The translations under genes and the position numbers were made by a program. The notes beneath the pieces were generated by a model. That model was not told the origin of the DNA. It saw only the letters and a list, made by a program, of their open reading frames with translations, and did not search any database. 64,000 nucleotides of DNA, taken from the NCBI RefSeq assembly GCF_000006565.2, contig NC_031479.1:2940289-3004288 (forward strand). The letters run 5' to 3'. The stretch comes from Toxoplasma gondii ME49. Taxonomy: Eukaryota; Apicomplexa; Conoidasida; Eucoccidiorida; Sarcocystidae. Every line of letters begins with the position of its first letter. The first letter of the stretch is position 1. Positions 1 through 12,224 of the stretch are shown piece after piece.

Positions 1-721
1 TCAAAGACACAACCTTCTCTGCATTTCAAGTTCTCCAGAAGTATGGAGTGACAAACGCACTTTGTTACCCACCAAGGTAAAGATGCCCCTGAGAATGCCT
101 CCCCAGGTGTCGAGACACCTGCGTGCTTGCTGAGCTCGAGGAAAGTCAATTTCCCTCCCGCCTCCGAAAGGGGAGAGACAGGCCGAGCCCATCCGAGGTC
201 TCTCGGGTTCCTCCCGTCTCTCCCCCCTCTCTTTCTCTCTTCTTTCTGCTGTCTCCTGGTTCCCTTCGCTTCGCTTTTAGACTCGCCTTGGCTCTTCTCC
301 TCCTCCCCTCTCGGTTCTTCGTCGTTTTCGATCTCCTTCTCTCTGAATCGCCTCTCTCTTGGAGGGTGTCGGTGTCCTTCTCGTCCTCTGCCCTCCCCAA
401 CTGGTTCCGCATGGCTACCAGGGTGAGTATCACGATACGGAGGCCACCGATGAGTCCCTTGAACATTTCAGTACACCCTTCTGGTCTGCTTCTAAGACCG
501 TCCCGATCTCTTCTGTCGCAAAGTCCACGACAACGATCGACCAAGAAGACTCCACGCTGGAGAGAGAAGAACAGTCCACTCCCTTCTGCACCGCCTTCTC
601 CTTCTCCTTTTCTTCTGCGGAGACACGCGACAGGCTGCTGGACGGCGTTTGCCTTCGAGCTGGTGTGTTGACTCCCGCGTCGCCTGCCTGAACTTTTTTG
701 AGAGGAAGAACTTTGCCGCTT
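1..721. other. 5' flank of the beta-propeller gene, no supported gene
   Basis: No open frame here has convincing protein composition. The stretch from about 200 to 640 is strongly pyrimidine-rich on the plus strand, as in 5' UTRs and introns elsewhere in this window. It ends at the ATG at 722, the first ATG in the long frame that follows. I see no clear core promoter; coccidian promoters generally lack TATA boxes. Confidence 0.4.
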
Positions 722-3700
722 ATGGAGACAGAGCCGCCGGCTCTTCCCTCAGGACGCCTTCGGGAACTGTCCGTCTTTCTCGACGGAGACGCGAGGGGAG
801 AGGCTGCGTTGCTGAGAGAGAAGAAACGCCTTGCAGCGACCAGCTTTGAGCCTGAGCCAGGTGTCTGTACACCTGACGCAGCTGTCACCTCGCCTCCGAT
901 TCGCTACGAAACGACACTGTTTTCTTCGCTGCCTGGAAGCCCCAGCGTAGCTGCAGAGCCGCTCGACTCTACCTCTCCTGACACAGCTCTTGAGACGAAG
1001 GTCTTTCTGGAGGCGCAGTCTCGACGCCTCTCGCTTGCTTCCTTCGACCCCACTTCTCTCTTCCTCAGGTCTCCCCCTCTTTCTTCTCTCTCCTCGAGTT
1101 CTTCTCGCTGTTCATCTTCTTCCTGTTCGTCTTCTTCCCCTTCTTCGTCTTCTTCGTCTGCTTCGTCCGCTTCGTCTTCTGTCCACTCGCCTCGCAAGTC
1201 GATAGAGACTCTCTCTTCTCCCTCTGGGGCTTCTTCAGTGTACAGACAACCGCGAGCGAACGAGAGGCCCAGCATGAAGCGGCAGCGGCCGCCTGCGCTT
1301 GTCGTGCCTTCGGTGGTTCGCCATGGGGGCGCGGATCCTCGAGAGAAAACGGGGGGAGAGCCTTCTCCGCAGCGCGTCTCCCCGCAGCGCGTCTCTCCGC
1401 AGCGCGTCTCTCCGCAGCGCGGCCAGCACTCACGTTCTCTCCCGCCGCTGCCTCCATCGACAAGCCAGCGGATGCCCGACAGATCCGCACCCTCGGTCGC
1501 CTCACCGCGTTCTCTTGTCTCGACGAAAGGCGCCGCGAAGGGGGCACCGAAGGAACGCACTCCTGTTCGCGACGAACTCTCGAAGAGAAAAGAGAGAAAC
1601 GCAGATCTGCGAGCTAACTCAGCTGCCAAGGCAGCCTTGAGCTTCGCTTCGAACTTAGTGTCGAGTTCTCCTGGTGAGTCGTCGTCGGATGCGGGGTCGG
1701 AAGAGAATGTGAAGGTCTCCCCGAGGAAGAAGAAGGGCGGTTCCGCCGATGCGCTGGCGCCTTCGAGTTTGGGAGAGACGTCCACTTCTCTCCTGGAGAA
1801 GGAGAGCTGCGGCGCGAAGGAGGAGAGATGCGGTGTGAAGAAGCCTGGAGAGTCGCGAGGCAGAGGCGCAACTCGCACCTGCATGCGTTTGACGGTCTGT
1901 CAGCAGACCGCGCCGGCGCCGCGGTCGCCTCCTCCACCACGTCCGCATTTGATTCTTCCAGCTGTCTTGGGCGACCCGATTTTCAGTGTGGATTTGGATG
2001 CAGGCGTCGGCGTCGTCGCTGGCAGTTTGCTTGGGCGGGTGTCTGCTCACCTCTTTGGTCGCCAGGGGCAGCCGTCTGGCGACTCGGGTGTCTCTGCACC
2101 GTGCTCGCCGCCCCTCGCACTTCTGTTTGCGTCTCCCGCGAAGGCAAAGCGCGCGTCGTTCTCCAGGCAGCGCGTCAAGAGATTCCTCGAGGCCATGCCG
2201 GGAACAGAGAGTTTCGCGAGCGTGAAAAACGCGGCGGAGAAAACGCGGCGCGTAGCCTATAGCGTCCTCTGGAACTCTCTTCATCCGACAGCCGTCACAC
2301 GGCCTCCGCCTCTGCATCCGCACTGCTACTGCCAAGAGAGCGAGAAGAAGAAGGTGCAAGAAACTGCGGAGGAGAGGGAGGAGAGGGAGAGCAAGGCGAG
2401 GCAAGAAGACCGACGAGAGAGGGAGCCCAGAGGGGCGGAAGGGCCAGAAGGGAACGCAGACGAGACTTACGCGAACGGAATTCGTCGCGGAGGAAAAGCG
2501 ACGGCGGGGAGGAGAAGTGACGGCGGGGAGAGCGAAGAAACTGGAAGAAAGGCGAAAGGAGGTCGCAGCAGGGGAGGACGAGGAACGGGGCAGACGGAGA
2601 CGGAGGTCGAGGGATGCTTGGAGAACGGGGAAGTGGAGAGCAAAGTCGAGATGCGGCTTCGAGATTGGCGCCGCATGCGGACACTGCTTGCGCCGCTTTT
2701 GCCTTTGCGAATGTTCAAAAGAAAAAAAACGGAGAAGAAAGAGGAGGAAGCGAGCTGTCTCTGCACGACTCTCCTTGGACTGTTCGTCCTCTTCGCGGCC
2801 TACGGCGATGACGCTTGCTCTTGCGTCAGCATCAGTCCAACGTGTACCTACGCAGTCTTCGGGATGAACGAAGTAAGGATCGAAACGGATACGTCTTCCT
2901 GTTTTTATAGGGGAAATCTAGAGGCGCTTTTTTTTGCCGATCTCACGTGACATCTCGCCGCTACAAAAGCACCCTCGTGGAAGATTCGCCGCGGTGGGTG
3001 TGTGCCTCACTCACGGTGTCCGTAGGGCCCCGGACAACCAACGAAACAAAAACATAATCGAATCTAGGAAATGCAAAAGTAGCTTCTCTCTTTCCCCTCT
3101 GGAAACGACAGTCCAACCGCGCATATACAGACGGATGCAGCAGAGTGTCGAGGTGAATCCTAAATAAAACATTTCACACAGTTCTAGGTCGCGTCCTCCC
3201 TTCTGCTCGTGCTTCCCTGGTGGGCCTTCGCGTTCTGTCCAGAGTCGGTCTCGTCTCTTCTCGGGAACCGGTCTCTGTTTTCTTGTTTTCTTCTTCGTCG
3301 AGCTTCGTGCCTCCGTGCGGTCGCGTCGCCCGTCCTTGTTGAAGACTCTGGAGAGAGAAAGCTGTGTTCCGCGTCTCCACCTGTTCTCCTCGCTGTCGTC
3401 TTCTTTTCCTGTTCTTCGTCGCCGTGTCTTTCGCTTCTCTTCACCCGTCCTGTTTCGCCTCGACTGCCTTCCTCTCGCGTCTGCTTCACGCCTTCCTGAC
3501 GTCGTGCTCTTTTCTTCTGCTCATGCCACCGACTTACGCACTCAAAGAATAATGCGTTCGTCCTTGGTAGGCGATGGCCGCAGTTCGGATCTCTCGTTCT
3601 CCTCCTCTCGACTGCGGGGCTCTGCATAGCCGCTGAAAGCAGCCGGCTGTACAGCCAGCTGAAAGGAAGGTGCGGCTCTGTCTCGGGTTTTTTCGATCTT

Positions 3701-6700
3701 CCGCGCGCGCAGTTCGCATGTTAGGCTGTGGACTTCGAATTGCAGAAAACTCGCGACTTTGGAATCGATTTTCTTCCCTCCTACTGGAACTTCAAATGAG
3801 GAAGACCGAGCGTTCTAGTCGAAGTCGGACTCGTTCTTGGCAATCTTCCTCTTGCGGACTTGCGTGCTTCCTCCAGATCGTTCGGTGGGGAAGCGACTCC
3901 CTCAAATGTCTCGGCGGCGAACGCGTCTCGCCCTCGCAATTCGCGCCTCACAGAGCTTCTCACAGTTCTACAACTTTCTTCGTCAGTCGCCACCCTCTTC
4001 GCGCCTCTCGGAGATCTCTGACAGAGGGAGGACGCATTTTCGCTGGAGGCGGAGGCGTCGGCATGGTGATTTCTCTGGGTCAGAAAACGAAGGAAAGAGC
4101 GAGGAACGGGGTACACCAAAGCAAGCCCGAGAGCGAAAGGCAAACAAAAGAAGAAGAGAAGGAGAAGAGAACGCAGAGGGGAAACAAAGAAAACAAGCAG
4201 ACACGAGATAGAAGTCAGTAGGCGGCAGGCACCGCGAAGGCAGAAAGCAGACAAGGCAAGGATACCAGTGGAAGACGGTGTGATCAAGAGCAGTTTACAT
4301 GCGATCACTTTCAAAGGTAGTTCATCTGGAGGAGACAACCGCAACTTAAAAACGACAAAGAGGAGAACCAGAGAAAACGAAAGAGAGAGGGAGAAAGGGG
4401 GAAGAAGAGAGAGAGAAGAAGCAAGAGAGAAGAAGAAAGACAGGGGAAGAAAGAGAGAAGAAGCGAGAGAGACGACGACAGAGACAAACAGGCAGAGGGA
4501 AGGAGAGAAGACGAGGAAAAGAAGAAAGACTGGAAGCCGAGGGTTGCCAGAATTGCAGAAAAGAATTTGCGCTGCGTTCTTCTTTAGGCTGCGACGCCTA
4601 CGCCGATCTGCAGAGATTCTTTTGCATTCCTCTCTGGAAAAGCTTGGAGGCGAACTCGATGGTCGTCGTTGACTTCGACGGCACCTTCCTTCTGTCAGTC
4701 TGAACACCTTAGTCATGAAGTATTCTTGCGAGCACTCGGGTTCCAGACAGGGGACAGCGATGTCGGAAACGAGACAGAGACGAGGCAGAAACGGTGGGAG
4801 AGACGGGCGTCGACACCGGTAGACGACGGGAAGGAGAAAAAGACCCGAAGGGGAGACACCGCGAATGATGTAAATAAGTGAAAGAGAAAGCGGGAAGATG
4901 GTGAGACAGACCGGGCAGACAGAGCGAGAGGAAGCGCGCCAAGTCGGAACGAAGAGGAAGAAGGGAGGATTTCTCAAATGTAACCACGTAGTCGAACTCG
5001 CAGGATAGTCTCCTCAGAAAGAGCAGCAGAATAGAGTTGAGGTGCAAGTTACTGCAGACTTACAACCAGGTGCAGGCCATGTCTCAGAGCAACGGAGACC
5101 GTCAAGGTGGGGAGAGAGGCAGAAAAGGAGATGGCGCGAAGATGAACAGAGCCCCCCTTCTCGCCTGTCACTCGAGACGCGCGAGAGAAGCGACAAAGGA
5201 AGAGAGAAAATGCAGTGCAGAACATGCAAACACGAGGAAGGAGAAGACGGTCGAGGAACGGTCCCGGCCGCGGGTGTCTGCGTCTGCTTCAGGCCGAAGC
5301 GTCTTATGAAACCGCGTCACAAAAAGTAGACAGCTATTCGTTTTGTCGCCATTGAGGAGCCCGAGACAGACGCACTTAGAGGAGTGCGAAAGAAGCTGCC
5401 TGTGAAGAGAATCTGGGGAACGACTTTCGACTCGAGACTTCTTGCGCATGCAACTCTGACGTTCGTTTGTTTTCGCGAGCGTTTTTCTGGATGGCTTCTG
5501 CCAATGAGGTGTCTGTTCTTTGGCGTTCAGGTGCGTGATGGGAGACTGCATCTCGCGCTTTCGCTACTTCTACCTCGTGGATCTGCGCGGCGCATGCAGC
5601 CGAGAATTCAAAGAGAACTACGGGTTCGTTGTCTACAGAAGAGAAGACAGCTCGAACGCGTCTCTTCTCTGGAGGGACTGGAACAATTGAGAGACTTAAA
5701 TGATGTCGAAAGGCGCGAAAAGCGGTTCGACGGACGAGAGAGAAACCCGATAGACAGTCTCGCCGGGAAAGCTGAGAGGGGCGTCCCGTGGAAATCCTTA
5801 GGTGTACCTACACACGGAGTGTGCTGTGTTCAACGATTCGCGGACTGTGGGCTTTCCTGGAAGAATCGTCGCTTGTCAAATTCTTCTTTGGTGTCTTGTT
5901 GAAAACGCAGCATTCCCGCCAGGTTCGCGACACCACAGAGTTTCTCTTCGTAGATGTCTTGACGCGAGTCCTTCCTTGTTCTGGACTCCTCGCTTTCCGT
6001 CTTATCGCCATTGCCTCAGATCTCTCGCCGCCTCCACTCGCTCCTCCCTTTTGTCGCCCTCCGGAAGAAGGAAACGTGGTGTTTTTCCGCTCTCCATCTC
6101 TTTTTTGGAAGAGAGACCCTGAGGGCGCGACTGTGTCGCCTCTCTCTCTCAGAGCGATAAGTCCTTCACTGTCTCTCCATCTTTTTTTTGAGCCGTCTCT
6201 TCCGTTCCTTCTTTTGAGTCTTCCTGGATGCCTTGCTCTTCGCATCCTTCCTTTTCTCTCTCTTCTCCATCTCCTTCCGGTTCCTCTCTTCCGTCTTGTT
6301 CCTTTCCTTTCTCTTCTTCTCCTCTTCCCCTCCTGCTTCTCCGTTCCCTCCTTGTTCTCCTTCTTCACTTGACTGTTCTCCTCCCTCTTCTGCCTTCCCT
6401 CCTCCTTCCCGTCTTGTTCTTCTTCGTCTTCTCCGCCTTCGCGTCTCCGCCGCCCCCTGAGAGCAATGGTTTCCGCTTCTCTGTTCTTCAGCTGGGCGGC
6501 GTCGCGTAAGAACTTGGTGCACAAGTTCGTGGCATACAGACGGGAGGCGCCGAAACACTTCGCGCTGGCGAAGCTTTTCCGCAACTCGTTCGTGCTCGTT
6601 TGCGAGGACAGCTCCGCAAACCGGATCGCGGTCTACGACGCCTCTGCCTCGATTCTCCAACACAGCAAAGAACGGCAGAGACATGCCGAGGAAGTTCGCC

Positions 6701-7502
6701 GCAAGCGAGAATGCCAGAGCAAAGAAGAGGACGCAGAGCTCGAGGATCTGCCACCCTGGGATGAAGACGCCCTCTGCGACGACGCCGCAGAGGGCGGCAG
6801 CTGGGACGCCGACAACTTCGACCCAACGAAGAACCCAGTCATGCCCATCGATCGCGCATCTCCCGTGGTGAGGCCAGAGAAGAAAAAGACGTCTCGAAAC
6901 GACTCCTTTGTGAAAAAGACAACAAGGCAGAGAGGGTGCAAAGATGAAGAAAGACTGTAAGAAGCTGCACGCCTTTGAACGCTCAGTGTCATGTCATCTT
7001 ACAGCTTCTATCTCTGCATACATGCCGAGACACACATGGAACTATATATATATATATATATATATATGCTGTATGTTTGTCTATAGGTGTATGCAAATGT
7101 TTCCATGCATTCGGAGATGCATATTTAGGAGGCTCGACAAGTTGAAGTCTGGTGTGGTTTGAAGCAGTTGTTTGAATTTGTGGCTTTCCTTTTCAGCACA
7201 CTTTCTTGGGGCACTTGACATCGATCGTGGCTGTGGATGCCAGCCGAGAGGACGATCTGCTCCTCTCGCTCGGCTCCGACGCGAAACTGTTTCTCTGGCG
7301 ATGGAAATTCACTGCCCCCCTCATGGTCTTCGACTGTTCTCCGGCTTCCTTCAGTCTCGGTGAGCAGAGCACACGCTGCGTAGAAGAAAAGGAATTCTGG
7401 AGGGGAAAAGAAACACGGAGACACACCGAGACGGTGTCGCCGCATACGCATTTATGTTAGATATATGTGTATATATAAACATACATGCATACATAAATAT
7501 AA

Positions 7503-7539
<37 letters not shown>

Positions 7540-7618
7540 CATGCATACGCCTGCAGAAGCCGTTTCGGGTGTATGTGGCGGTGCTGGAGAGCGGCTTATA
7601 TACAGTCGCAGCCGTGTT
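722..7618 (+). CDS. Probable WD40/beta-propeller-domain protein, multi-exon, structure partly resolved
   Basis: The first exon opens with ATG at 722 (METEPPALPSG) and runs to a GTAAGG donor after 2872. It is mostly Ser/Arg/Glu-rich disorder, but two stretches read like propeller strands: near 1963 (LGDPIFSVDLDAGVG) and near 2800 (DDACSCVSISPTCTYAVFG). Further coding-like pieces lie at about 4570-4690 (VVVDFDGTFLLSV) and 5530-5690 (FRYFYLVDLRG). Two late exons join in frame: 6492-6867 (KNLVHKFVAYRREAPKHFAL) and 7197-7359 (LLLSLGSDAKLFLWRW), the latter a clear WD-type blade. A last piece at 7557-7618 (VYVAVLESGLYTVAAVF, then stop) fits a final strand, but its frame does not match the phase of the preceding donor. 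I recognise the fold class, not the orthologue; function is unknown. The exon count and the 2873-6491 part of the model are tentative. Confidence 0.45.
859..876. repeat. Perfect inverted repeat, CTGT loop
   Basis: CAGGTGTCTGTACACCTG: two 7-base arms around CTGT, inside propeller exon 1. It belongs to a small family also seen at 18954 and 30529. Confidence 0.75.
1367..1423 (+). repeat. 15-bp coding tandem repeat (about four copies)
   Basis: The unit CCGCAGCGCGTCTCT is repeated head to tail with minor changes inside exon 1 of the propeller gene. It encodes Ser-Pro-Gln-Arg-Val repeats. The frame is kept, as expected for a minisatellite in a disordered region. Confidence 0.8.
7043..7067. repeat. 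(AT)n microsatellite in an intron
   Basis: Uninterrupted TA dinucleotides lie in the intron between the 6492-6867 and 7197-7359 exons of the propeller gene. Confidence 0.9.
7503..7539. repeat. Compound (CT)n(AT)n microsatellite next to an acceptor
   Basis: About ten CT units run straight into AT units, ending 17 bases before the putative acceptor of the last propeller exon (CTGCAG at 7551-7556). The CT part could serve as an extended polypyrimidine tract. Confidence 0.85.
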
Positions 7619-10600
7619 TTGACGCCAAGCAAAGGACTGGAAAGATACCTCAGGTCTGACGCCAACGCGAGAAGAACTGCGCTTGTGGGTGTGTGCGCGG
7701 GAAGTTGTAAGAAGCAAAGAGTGTTTGCCGGTCGATGTGAAAATCCAGATCATGGGTCCCATGAGGAATGCATGTGTATCTTCACACACATCGTTTTCCA
7801 AAGCGATACTAGAAGTTATATATATCTATCTGTACATATTTATAAATCTATGTAAAGATTCATACGTGTATAGTTGTATGAAATATGCGAGTGTCTTCTG
7901 TGTTACATTACTTCGGCAGTGCATGTGCATATATAACACAATGTATATATGTTTATGCTGACATACAAGTGACGTTTGCTTGGGAATGTACGGGGTAACA
8001 ACTACATCTCTTTGCATTATATAGAGGCGTTGCGCATGCGTTTTGAGATGAGCGGTGACTTTGGGTAGTTGTGCCTTGCATCTTTCGATTCGAACTGGCT
8101 TTTAATGCGTGCACTCGTTGCAATCGTGTTCAGTCGTTTCCGCGTCGATTTTTGCGACTTTTCTGAGGACTCTCACTACAATTTTTAGCCAGGGTAACTG
8201 GAAATAATTTTGGTTTTCATCTTTCAAATCATTTCCGGCGTGTCTGTGTGCGTCTGCCCCTTAGGCTGGCCTTGGGTTCTCGTGAGTCATGAGGACATGG
8301 TCGCCTTCTCTTGTGACCATGTAAGCACAGAAGACACACGGAAGTGGAGACGCAGTAGCAGATTCATATCCACGATAAAACCACGCCGCAACTTTGTGTT
8401 TTCTTCGGGATCCAATAAAATGAAACGCGTTGTGAAAAGAAAATGAAGCACGTGCAGTTTCATCGACCACTCTGCTGCGGTCTCGTGATCGAGGGTTTAC
8501 GGTTCAACATAAAACGCTCTGCGTATAGTCAGAGGGGGAGGAGAGTTTAGGGTAGTGTGGTTGAAAACCGATTCTGATGCGTATCTGCACATCCGTTGTC
8601 TTCATGACTGTGTTTAAACGATGCACATAGGAGGTTTGGCGGGACCCCAAGCAGAAAGCCATATGCGCAACACTCGTGTTTATTTATATATGCATATACA
8701 TGTAAATTTGTAGGTGTTTACTGGCAACTCTTGCTCGAAGAGGCCGTTAGAAGAAGCATGCAGAAGTGTTCTCACAAAAAGTGCCGTGTGATGTTTTGTG
8801 TCGCCACCTCCTTTTAACTCAGGGTGTTTACGCGATGCAGCTGTCGCGCAACACGCAGCCGAGGTCGAGACGGATGCCTCTGTCTCGGTCAGGGAAAAAC
8901 GTTTCGAGTTTGACAGGCGGGGATATCAAGAGAGAGGTAACGGGGACTGTCCCAGCAGCGGAAACAGAGCCGTGCACGCGCGGGAACTAGCTTTTTTTTT
9001 ACTTAGCTTTCCGCTCCTTTGGATTCAAAAGAGTTTACGAATGGTACGTCGTGTACCCGTTTGTTCTTATTGGAGGGCCCAGTACAGTTGGCACGGGTGA
9101 CTTGAGCGTGAGTAAAAGCGGTGCAGAGTTCCGCACGCAGGCTCTTGAATAAGGACGGGACGTCCGGAGTTTTTGATGCTAGAAAAAGGGAAAACGAAAC
9201 GAAAGTTCTAGATCGACAGGGATCGCATGCACAGGTAAAGGCTACGGACACAAACTATCTGGCGCATTGGTGTTACCCTTTTTTTTCTGTTCCGTGCCTC
9301 TCTGTGTTGCTCTGAAAAAATGCGTAAACATCACCGGATTTTTTTGAGCACCTAGGGAAACCTACTGAACCCATCTCTTCAGCGCGTGAAGGGGGACGCC
9401 TCTGTTGAAATGGGAATAGTGACAGAGCTTACCAGACGCAGCGAAGAGTGTGAAAGACAGACACAGATAGAGACGTGTCCCAGTATCGCGAGGTTAGCAC
9501 TGTAGACCGTTAACGAATCTAGAAGTCACTGCTTTTTCGACGCAAGAGATTCCCCTCACTCGAGCTAGGCTTCGAAGATTCGGGAGAAAGGCTCGATATG
9601 AGGAGAGAGCAAGCAGAGGAACCAGTCACGAATGTAGAAAACAGGGACTCTCTGAGCTCCACGACTGCCTCTGGGATTTGTCCTTTGATTCTCTAAGGGA
9701 ACAGAACACTGCCCACGAGAAAGGGAAGTCCTGGTCTGCTGTTTGACGGCCGCACGAACCGTAAGCCCTATGAAAAGGAAAGATTTCATGAGGCTTTTCT
9801 CAAAACAACTAGACAACTGAATTAAGTAGATGGCTGAACTGTGGGTTCGTTCCACTGTCCAAAACGGAACACTGGATTGGACCGCGTTTTTTTTTCGCAC
9901 AGCAACAGAGTCGGGCAGACTGCAGTGCGCCGCACTGCGTCCTTCATACAACCGTGAAAGCGTTTTTTATTCACTGACCATGGCAACAAACGCGGTCTTA
10001 TGCTCAACGTCATTGCATACCCCGTTGGTGTTATCGCCCGAACGAAAAATGAACTGCTTCGTCGCGGCAGGTAAAAACGCGGGGCGGGTGTAGCAAAGTG
10101 GATCAGACGCCATACTGCTACACTAGAAGTCGGTTGTTTTTTTCTTGGATGCCCACCACTGTATGGTGTGAACTGGTAGGCACCGCCATAAAAATATGTG
10201 TAGTTCCGTAGGTGGAGTGTGTGACGTCTTTGAAAATGCCAGACACACGGCGTGTACCGACTTGACTCCGTGTAAGAGGAATTGGAGTTCATCGTCGTCG
10301 AAAGTTCTCAGGTCATCGAGGCGAATCTCATACGTAGAAACGACGTGAGATATCTACAAGACTAAAGTCAAACACTATCAGCTACGGTGAAACTTGAAGT
10401 TGCTCGTTTGGCACTCAACGGAAGAAGCAACGGCTGAGAAAATGTGTTACACCTGAGCTGCACAGCGGTATCATTCAAAACGCCGACACTCTCGAAGTAC
10501 CACTGAATATGCCATACATCCGGTTCCAGCGTTGAAAACATTCAGTATCACGTTTCAGGTACGGTTACGAGTGGCTTTGTACAAACGCACATCAATACTT

Positions 10601-12224
10601 GTCGTAGACTCCAACCGCAGAAACGCTGGACGGCGGCGGTGCTTAGGTTAACTGTAAATCGAATGATATCCGCTGTTTCTACTTTCATATTCGCGCAAAT
10701 AGCATGAAGTGGATTTTTCCTTGCATACCAAATGCGACCGGACGGAAACTGTTCGTCATACCACTGTCCCAAGTACCAAGAGGAGCCTATTAAACAGGCG
10801 CTCTGCGGCAGTCAACACACGGGGGAACCAGAATCCAGACGGCTCACGGTCAAGAGGACAGAAGGGGAGCAAATGAAGGTATTCACCTAGGCTTTACCCG
10901 GGCTTTGATTCAGCGGCATTTCTTAACTCAACGGGATGCCAGTGAATGTCTCATTCTTGCGTTGCGGATGAGGGCCGCTGAGAGACTCTCAGCTCAGCGG
11001 CAGGCCTGCGTGGATTATAACAGAGCCACAGTGACGGGACAAAGACCAAGGAGGAAAACCAAGTGTGAAACACGCAAGAACACAAGTAGAGAGGAATAGT
11101 AAGGGGGCGAGGAGCGCCGATCATGACGAGAGAAGGCAGAAGGCGGCATTCGTTGCACAGGCGAGTCTGGAGCTCTACGGGGTCGACGCACACTCGGGGG
11201 GGGAGGCTCGAGGTGACGATACACTCGAAGCCCGTTGTCTGTACGCCTGGTTTTTGTGACACTTCTCCAGTCAAATTGTCCTGAGATTGAGGAACACCGC
11301 CAATGCTCTCAAAATCTGTCCACGTTAACCTTTGACTTGCACTCGCGAGCAACTGTCCGGCACGCGTGCTGTCGGTTCCTGGCAGGCTTCCTCGCGGCGA
11401 TCGCCGGTTCCCGACGCTTGTCTCCAACGCAACCCGGTAACCGGACATCTGTCATGCGCTACAGAGGAAAAATGCACCTCTTCTTGCAGCCAGACAATTA
11501 TTCGGAGTTCCTTTTGTCAGCCGTCTCGCCTTTTCCTTCCATCAGCCCCGCTTCTGAAGATTGACTTTGACGCTCGCGCCGTTTGCATGGTTTCCACCGC
11601 GGGCAGCGTACACAGAAAGAGGCAGGCGCGTGTGCTGTTTCGCAACTTTGTTTGCCTCGTCTTCACGTCTTTCTGCGCGAAGACTCGACATTGTAGTCTT
11701 TTTTCGTGACCGTTTGAGTGGGAAGCAGGCGGGCACCCTTTTCCTCCGCAGAGAGCGCACTCAAAAACCACCGATACTCACGCAAGGCACATCTAGTGCC
11801 GCCGGTCGCAGTCAAGACGACTTCCGCCTTTCTCACCGGCCGGCTCCCGTCATTCTGCCGGAGTTGAGTTGTCTCTTGTCCCTTCTTTCGCCACCTCTCG
11901 TCTCGACTCGCTTGAGAGTGAGAAATTCTCAGAACGGAGCTTCCCTGTGGTCCCTCTGGGGCAGCTGCAGGTCTCGCGCGGTGCTGGCCCGCCGCCTCTT
12001 TCTTGCGGTTCACACTGTCTCCGTCAGTTGTTCTGTCGGTACGCATATTTTCCAGACTCTACAGAACCGAGTGCCTGCAGGCGTGTCCCTTTCTTGCGTT
12101 TTGTGGGCCAGAAACGCTGTCCGGATCCCTGCATTTATGGATAAACACCCGAGACGGTGTAGGTATGGATCTGCGGAGGGGTCGGTAAGATTCTTCACAG
12201 GTTCCTGTCTTCACTGTTTCCCAG
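7619..12224. other. Intergenic region between propeller and VSR-like genes
   Basis: About 4.6 kb with only short open frames on both strands and no frame flanked by good splice sites. It is more AT-rich from about 7700 to 11000. An open frame at 11561-12499 overlaps the VSR-like first exon in another frame and looks like chance opening in GC-rich DNA. The stretch presumably holds the 3' UTR of the left gene and the promoter and 5' UTR of the VSR-like gene. The ATG at 12225 follows CCCAG directly, so an intron in the 5' UTR is possible. Confidence 0.4.
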
